Shown: in pieces, positions 59,507 to 64,000 of the stretch
Layout: each line of letters opens with the position of its first letter
Numbering within the stretch: the stretch's first letter is position 1
DNA from: JALYXI01 sp963716685
GTDB lineage: Bacteria; Acidobacteriota; Terriglobia; Bryobacterales; Bryobacteraceae
Length of the DNA stretch: 64,000 nucleotides
Reading direction: 5' to 3'
Assembly: GCA_963716685.1 (NCBI GenBank)
Contig: CAVQTR010000003.1
Location: 2,728,001 to 2,792,000 of the forward strand
Position numbers and translations under genes: made by a program
Notes under the pieces: generated by a model
Told to the model about the DNA's origin: nothing
The model's input: only the letters and a program-made list of their open reading frames with translations
Databases searched by the model: none

Positions 59507-60901
59507 CTACCGATGGCCCCCGCCACCGTGGGATTCGCCACCGCCGTGCGATTCACCGCCGCGGGCTTCGCCACCCCCACGCCCCGCCGGAGCCGCTGAA
59601 CGGGCGGGAGCCGGAGCGCTGCGCTGGCCGCCCATGCTGGAGAAGCCGTGGTCACTTTCCATCCGGGTCCGGGCGCCGTCCTGCACTCCGCCGAACGCGC
59701 TGTGCGGGGCCTCGGAGCTGCGCTGCTCAAACTGCTGGCCGCCAAACCGCTGCTGCGGAGCGGGTGAAGACTGCGGCGCCGAGCGGAATCCCTGCTGCTG
59801 CGGCATCGCGCCGCCCTGCGTCCGCCCAAAGTTCTGTTCGCGCACCTGATTCTGCTGACCCGCAAAGTTTTGCTGACGGCCAAAATCCTGCCGGCTGTTA
59901 GCGAAGCCCCGGGCATAGCCGCCGCCCGCTTCGCCGCCACGAAAACGATTGTTGAGCTGCGCGCTGGGATACGGAACGCCGATGCGGTGTTCCGGATTGT
60001 GCGACCACACGCCTTCGCGCCCATACCCGTGATAGTCGGCAAAGCCGTAGCGGTGGAAGAAGTTGTTGTTCACGATGATGCTGTGGTTGCGCCAGTTCGG
60101 TCCCCAGCCCCATCCGGCCCAGCCGCCGCCCCATCCGCCAAAGAACGCGCCCACCGAGATGCCGTATCCGAAGCCAAAGCCATAACTCACCGCCGGGTAA
60201 TAAAGCGGAGGATAGTAGCCGTAAGCTGGCGGTCCCCAGATGTAGGCCGGGTTGTAAGAGGGCACATACACCACTTCGGGATTGGCGGGCTCAATCTGAA
60301 TCACCGGCTGTCCGCCCTGCTGCTCCATATTGACCACCTGCTGCGGCGTGGAATTCAGCTTGCCGGCCTGCTGCGCTCGCTGGCGCATGCGCTGCACCGC
60401 GTTCATCACGTCGGCCTGCTGAGCCAAAAACGCATTGCCGAGATCAGTGGTCCAGCGGACATCCTGAGAAAGCCGCGCCACCACGTCCGGGAAGGCAACC
60501 AGCGCCTGTACGCTGGCATCCCAGTTCTGCTGCTGGGCGGCCTCAATCCGGCTCTGGCCCTGCAGCCGGCCGTTTTGACCCAGCCACTGGTTCGCTTCCA
60601 CCACTTCCAGCGGGTAGGTCGCGGCCACCAGCACCTGTCCCAGCAGCGAATCGGGATAAAGCGCAATGGGGGCTACCAGGTCGTCCAGCTGTTCGGGCGA
60701 CATGGGCTGCGCCGGCGGAGCCTGCTGCTGCATCTGCGGCGGCGGGCCCTGCTGCTGGCCGTCATAGGGCGGAGGCGGATACTGTTGTTGCTGCTGGCCG
60801 CCATAGGGCGGAGGCGGATACTGCTGCGCCGCCGCCGGGATCGCCTGAGAGGCCATGAAGGCTGCAGCGGTCAGCACCGAAAAAGTTTTTGTGAGTGTCA
60901 C
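59507..60901 (-). CDS. DUF3300 exported protein
   Basis: 464 residues from a GTG at 60901 preceded by GGGGG. A signal peptide (about 1-25) is followed by Gln/Pro/Tyr-rich repeats of the type QQYPPPPYGG. The DUF3300 core starts at LDDLVAPIALYPDSLLGQVLVAATYPLEVVEA and carries QIEPANPEVVYVPSYNPAYIWG (both in parts: LYPDSLLGQVLVAATYPLEV; PEVVYVPSYNP). The C-terminus is Gly/Ser/His-rich low complexity (SHGGGESHGGG). Function unknown. Two tandem hairpins lie in its 5' leader (60918-60950). Confidence 0.88.
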   Translation of the reverse strand: MTLTKTFSVLTAAAFMASQAIPAAAQQYPPPPYGGQQQQQYPPPPYDGQQQGPPPQMQQQAPPAQPMSPEQLDDLVAPIALYPDSLLGQVLVAATYPLEVVEANQWLGQNGRLQGQSRIEAAQQQNWDASVQALVAFPDVVARLSQDVRWTTDLGNAFLAQQADVMNAVQRMRQRAQQAGKLNSTPQQVVNMEQQGGQPVIQIEPANPEVVYVPSYNPAYIWGPPAYGYYPPLYYPAVSYGFGFGYGISVGAFFGGWGGGWAGWGWGPNWRNHSIIVNNNFFHRYGFADYHGYGREGVWSHNPEHRIGVPYPSAQLNNRFRGGEAGGGYARGFANSRQDFGRQQNFAGQQNQVREQNFGRTQGGAMPQQQGFRSAPQSSPAPQQRFGGQQFEQRSSEAPHSAFGGVQDGARTRMESDHGFSSMGGQRSAPAPARSAAPAGRGGGEARGGESHGGGESHGGGGHR

Positions 60902-60917
60902 TTTGAGTACCCCCAGT

Positions 60918-60933
60918 GAAGGAGCAATCCTTC
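60918..60933 (-). promoter_or_regulatory. leader hairpin A upstream of the DUF3300 gene
   Basis: GAAGGA and TCCTTC are perfect 6-base arms around a 4-base loop. It is next to the ribosome site of the DUF3300 gene and directly adjoins hairpin B. Confidence 0.4.
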
Positions 60934-60950
60934 CACCATTACTGATGGTG
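60934..60950 (-). promoter_or_regulatory. leader hairpin B upstream of the DUF3300 gene
   Basis: CACCAT and ATGGTG are perfect 6-base arms around a 5-base loop, immediately abutting hairpin A. It is 38 bases downstream of the argR stop, so it may also help end the arg transcript; no T run follows. Confidence 0.4.
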
Positions 60951-60988
60951 ACAGGGACAGGCGGGTTGCCAGCGCGCGATTAAATCCC

Positions 60989-61417
60989 CTACATGAGCTG
61001 GAGCAGGCGCTCGCGAATGGCAATAGCGGTATCGTTATCAGTCCCGATGACCAGTACGGTGTCGTCACCGGCAAGAGTGCCCACCACCTCCGGCCACCCC
61101 TCGTCATCCAGAGCGAGGGCGACGATGCTGGCGTGCCCGGGGTCGGTTTTCAGAACCACCAGGTTCTGCGCGGTGCGCGCATCCCGAAGGAAGCTGGCGA
61201 TCAGCGTATTGAGCTGCTGGCCCGCTTCGCCTGCTGCGATCTCCTGGTAGCCTTCGGGAGTTTTCACCAGCCGCAGATCCCGCAGATCGCGGGAGAGGGT
61301 CACCTGCGTGGCGGTGATGCCGGCCGCTTTCAACTCGCCGGCCAGCTCGTCCTGCGTGTAGATTCGTTTGGAGCGAATGAGTCTGAGTATCTGTCCCTGG
61401 CGATAATTCTTGCTCAT
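60989..61417 (-). CDS. argR: arginine repressor ArgR
   Basis: 142 residues. The N-terminal winged helix (RQGQILRLIRSKRIYTQDEL, QVTLSRDLRDL) contains the family SR motif. The C-terminal hexamerisation and arginine-binding domain has GTLAGDDTVLVI. ArgR represses arginine biosynthesis when arginine is plentiful. Its start overlaps the argH stop (ATGA), so the repressor is made with the enzymes it probably controls. No ARG box can be examined because the argG promoter lies beyond the window. Confidence 0.94.
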   Translation of the reverse strand: MSKNYRQGQILRLIRSKRIYTQDELAGELKAAGITATQVTLSRDLRDLRLVKTPEGYQEIAAGEAGQQLNTLIASFLRDARTAQNLVVLKTDPGHASIVALALDDEGWPEVVGTLAGDDTVLVIGTDNDTAIAIRERLLQLM

Positions 61418-62796
61418 GCGCCCAGCGTGGCGAGAGCCGCGCGCGCGGCGAGCAGCGCTTCGGCGACCGCGCGCGGCCCGGTGCCCCCGATCACTTCGCG
61501 GGACTTCATGCCGTGCGCGGGATCCAGCAGCAGCGCGATCGCGGGAGTGAACGCCGGGTCGAAGGCGGCGAGCGAATCGGCATTCCAGTCGGCCGGTTTC
61601 TTCCCGGCGCGGGTGCTTTCGAGGACCAGGCGCCCCACCAGCTGGTGAGCCTGATGGAACGGCAGCCCGGCGCGAGCCAGCGCTTCCGCCAGGTCGGTCG
61701 CCACCACCCAGCTTTCCTCAGCCGCGGCCTGCGGAACAGCACCGCGCAGCACCACCGTCTTCGCCGTGGCGCGCGCCATTTCGAGACACGCGGTCAGCTG
61801 GTCAGCGGCTTCGAACAGCGGCTCCTTGTCTTCCTGCATGTCACGGTTGTAAGTCATGGGCAGGCCCTTCAGGGTGACCATCAGCGACGTCAGCGAGCCG
61901 ACCACGCGGCCGGATTTGCCGCGAATCAGCTCGAGCGAATCCGGATTCTTCTTCTGCGGCATGAGCGAAGATCCGCTGGTCACGCCGTCACCCAGCTCCA
62001 GCCAGCCGAACTCCTCACTTGAATAAAGGATCCAGTCTTCAGCCAGGCGGCTGAGGTGCAGCATCGTCACTGACGCAGCATACAGAAAGTCCAGGGCGAA
62101 ATCGCGGTCGCCCGAGACATCCATGCTGTTGGTCGTGACGGTGTCGAAGCCCAGATCGCGCGCAATAGCCTCTCGATCAAAGGGAAATCCGCTGCCGGCG
62201 AGAGCGCCGGAACCGAGCGGCAGTACATTGATGCGGCGCCGGGCTTGGCGGAAACGCTCGGCATCGCGCGCGAACATGTCGAAATAGGCCAGCAGGTAAT
62301 GCGGCCACAGCACCGCCTGGGCGCGGCGCATGTGGGTGTAGCCGGGAATGATGGTCTCCGGGTATTTTTCGGCCAGGTTCAGCAGTGCGTTCAGCCACTC
62401 TGCCAGCAGCGTGAGCACGCGGTCGCACTCGCCGCGCAGCCACAGCCGCGTATCGAGCGACACCTGCTCGTTGCGGCTACGGCCGGTGTGGATCTTGTCC
62501 GCCACAGCGCCAGCCTGCTCCTTCAGCTTGCGGATCACCAGCGTGTGAACGTCTTCATCCGAGGCGCCATCGTAAAAATCCGGACTCGCCGAAGCCGCCT
62601 GGATCTGATCGAGCGCGGAAACAATGCGGCCGCGCTCCTCCGCGTCCAGAATCCCGATGCTTTCAAGCGCGCGGGCGAAGGCCTGCGACCCGCGAATATC
62701 CGCTTCCAGCAGCCGTCGATCGAAATGCAGCGATCCGGAAAAGCGCTCGAAGACTTCGGATGGGCCGGTTTCGAAGCGGCCCCCCCAGAGCTTCAC
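61414..62796 (-). CDS. argH: argininosuccinate lyase
   Basis: 460 residues of the fumarase/aspartase superfamily; it splits argininosuccinate into arginine and fumarate. The signature GSSLMPQKKNPDSLELIRGK is intact, and earlier conserved segments include TGRSRNEQVSLDTRL and YTHMRRAQ. The N-terminus MKLWGGRFE is standard, which supports the chosen start. It overlaps argG upstream (ATGA) and argR downstream by 4 bases each. Confidence 0.95.
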   Translation of the reverse strand: MKLWGGRFETGPSEVFERFSGSLHFDRRLLEADIRGSQAFARALESIGILDAEERGRIVSALDQIQAASASPDFYDGASDEDVHTLVIRKLKEQAGAVADKIHTGRSRNEQVSLDTRLWLRGECDRVLTLLAEWLNALLNLAEKYPETIIPGYTHMRRAQAVLWPHYLLAYFDMFARDAERFRQARRRINVLPLGSGALAGSGFPFDREAIARDLGFDTVTTNSMDVSGDRDFALDFLYAASVTMLHLSRLAEDWILYSSEEFGWLELGDGVTSGSSLMPQKKNPDSLELIRGKSGRVVGSLTSLMVTLKGLPMTYNRDMQEDKEPLFEAADQLTACLEMARATAKTVVLRGAVPQAAAEESWVVATDLAEALARAGLPFHQAHQLVGRLVLESTRAGKKPADWNADSLAAFDPAFTPAIALLLDPAHGMKSREVIGGTGPRAVAEALLAARAALATLGA

Positions 62797-64000
62797 TTGC
62801 CTTCGGCTTTGGCTTTTTGTGTGGCCAACGCCCGGACCTGCATCGGAAGTCCGATCAGGTTGATGAACCCACGCGCGTCCTTCTGATCGTAATCGGCGCC
62901 CATCGTGAAGCTCGCGATCGACATCGAGTAGAGCGAATAAGGCGACTTGCGACTCACCGGTTCCAGGTTGCCTTTATAAAGACGCAGGGTCACTTCGCCG
63001 GTGGTGGTCTCGCTCAGCGTGGTGAAGAAGGCGTCCAGGGCCTCGCGCAGCGGCGTGAACCAGAGGCCGTTATAAACCATCTCGGCGTAATCGAGAGCCA
63101 GACGCTGCTTGTAATGCGCGGTGTTCTTGTCCAGTGTGAGCGCTTCCAGTTCGCGGTGCGCCGCCATGATCAGCGTGCCGCCCGGCGTTTCATAACACCC
63201 GCGCGACTTCATGCCCACGAAACGGTTCTCCACCAGATCGATGCGGCCGATGCCGTTCTCGCCGCCGATGGCGTTCAGCTTTTCCAGCAACGCGACACCG
63301 GAGAGCTTCTCGCCGTCCACCGAAACCGGAGTGCCTTTTTCGAAACCGATAGTCACCTCCGTGCGCCGGTCGGGCGCTTCGGACGGACTCTTGGTCAACA
63401 TCCAGACTCCGTCGGAAGGTGCGTTCGCAGGGTCTTCCAATTCGGCGCCTTCATGCGAGATGTGCCAGATGTTGCGGTCGCGGCTGTAGATCTTGGTGGT
63501 GGATTGCGCGATCGGCACGTTGTGCTGGTGGGCGTACTCGATGGCGTCTTCGCGGGAGATGATGTCCCACTCGCGCCACGGGGCGATCACCGGGAGCTGC
63601 GGCGCCAGCGCCTTATAGGTTAGTTCGAAACGGACCTGATCGTTGCCTTTGCCGGTGCATCCGTGCGCCAGCGCGTCGCAGCCCGTGGCCAGCGCCACTT
63701 CCACCTGCTTCTTTGCCAGCAGCGGACGCGCGATGGAGGTGCCCAGCAGATACTTGTGTTCGTAGATGCCGCCCGCGCGCACCATGCGCCACAGGTATTC
63801 CGTGACGAATTCCTCGCGCAGATCGGCTACGTAGACGTCATCCGCGCCGGATTTGCGCGCTTTGTCTTCCAGACCGGTGAGTTCGTCTCCGCCCTGCCCG
63901 ATATCGCCGCACACCGCGACGATTTCGCAGTGATAATGCTCCTTGAGCCATGGAATGATGATGGACGTGTCAAGACCGCCTGAGTAGGCGAGTGCAACTT
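62793..64000 (-). CDS. argG: argininosuccinate synthase, truncated at the window end
   Basis: At least 402 residues are visible; the reading frame runs to the window edge and only a few N-terminal residues are missing. The ATP-binding P-loop AYSGGLDTSIIIPWL is at the edge. Other family segments are HGCTGKGNDQVRFELTYKAL (HGCTGKGNDQ core), CDIGQGG-like CGDIGQGGDEL, and KSRGCYETPGGTLI. It joins citrulline and aspartate using ATP. It is the first visible gene of argG-argH-argR. Confidence 0.95.
   Translation of the reverse strand, partial: VALAYSGGLDTSIIIPWLKEHYHCEIVAVCGDIGQGGDELTGLEDKARKSGADDVYVADLREEFVTEYLWRMVRAGGIYEHKYLLGTSIARPLLAKKQVEVALATGCDALAHGCTGKGNDQVRFELTYKALAPQLPVIAPWREWDIISREDAIEYAHQHNVPIAQSTTKIYSRDRNIWHISHEGAELEDPANAPSDGVWMLTKSPSEAPDRRTEVTIGFEKGTPVSVDGEKLSGVALLEKLNAIGGENGIGRIDLVENRFVGMKSRGCYETPGGTLIMAAHRELEALTLDKNTAHYKQRLALDYAEMVYNGLWFTPLREALDAFFTTLSETTTGEVTLRLYKGNLEPVSRKSPYSLYSMSIASFTMGADYDQKDARGFINLIGLPMQVRALATQKAKAEGK

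Overview
The window is GC-rich, densely coded bacterial DNA with about 62 protein genes. No rRNA, tRNA, CRISPR array, transposase or phage structural gene was seen. The gene set points to an acidobacterium, probably of the Solibacter/Bryobacter group. Three very large Oar-type TonB-dependent receptor-like proteins have an N-terminal carboxypeptidase-regulatory domain, and DUF3300/DUF2950, DUF2277, signal-peptide-bearing enzymes and small secreted proteins of unknown function are also present. This placement is inferred from gene content only.

Layout. 1-4.3 kb: end of an M28 peptidase and an Oar-like receptor. 4.3-9.7 kb: a polytopic membrane protein, tatA-tatC with a small downstream protein, a CYTH protein and a radical SAM protein. 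10-12.8 kb: a small protein with a good promoter ahead of a second receptor. 12.8-17 kb (minus strand): a LysR regulator, a zinc-ribbon protein, a small protein, rfbD and galT, plus an HTH/SEC-C protein. 17.3-21 kb: a Tat-signal enolase-superfamily enzyme, a peroxiredoxin, a hydroxyproline-epimerase-type protein and a DapA-family lyase. 21-27 kb: an HTTM-like membrane protein with a small partner, a third receptor, an SPW-repeat protein and a Pal-like lipoprotein. 27.1-29.1 kb: a NarL-type two-component pair. 29.2-30.9 kb: secreted proteins, including a Tat-type intradiol dioxygenase and an EF-hand protein.

30.9-39.6 kb (minus strand) is the most interesting part. One tightly packed run encodes EgtB and EgtD (ergothioneine synthesis), a complete OpuC/YehZ-type ABC importer (ATPase, permease, lipoprotein binding protein), a DUF255 thioredoxin-fold protein, a thiol peroxidase lacking the usual resolving cysteine, a MurJ-like flippase and DUF2277. 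I infer that the transporter handles ergothioneine or its betaine precursor hercynine. The divergent plus-strand run (39.9-43.8 kb) encodes a secreted protein, a methyltransferase with a signal peptide, a two-domain dCTP deaminase and an aldo/keto reductase.

43.8-46.5 kb: a secreted esterase/peptidase-like hydrolase and a ZIP metal transporter. 46.6-52.8 kb: a Gld-type ABC export module with a DUF4340 protein, translationally coupled to NAD salvage genes (pncB, pncA). 52.8-57.9 kb (minus strand): a nucleoside-scavenging operon of pyrimidine phosphorylase, NupC transporter (interrupted by a frameshift), purine phosphorylase, cytidine deaminase and an exported amidohydrolase. 58-61 kb: a Thr/Ala/Pro-rich protein and the DUF3300-DUF2950 pair. 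61-64 kb: argG-argH-argR, with argG running off the window end.
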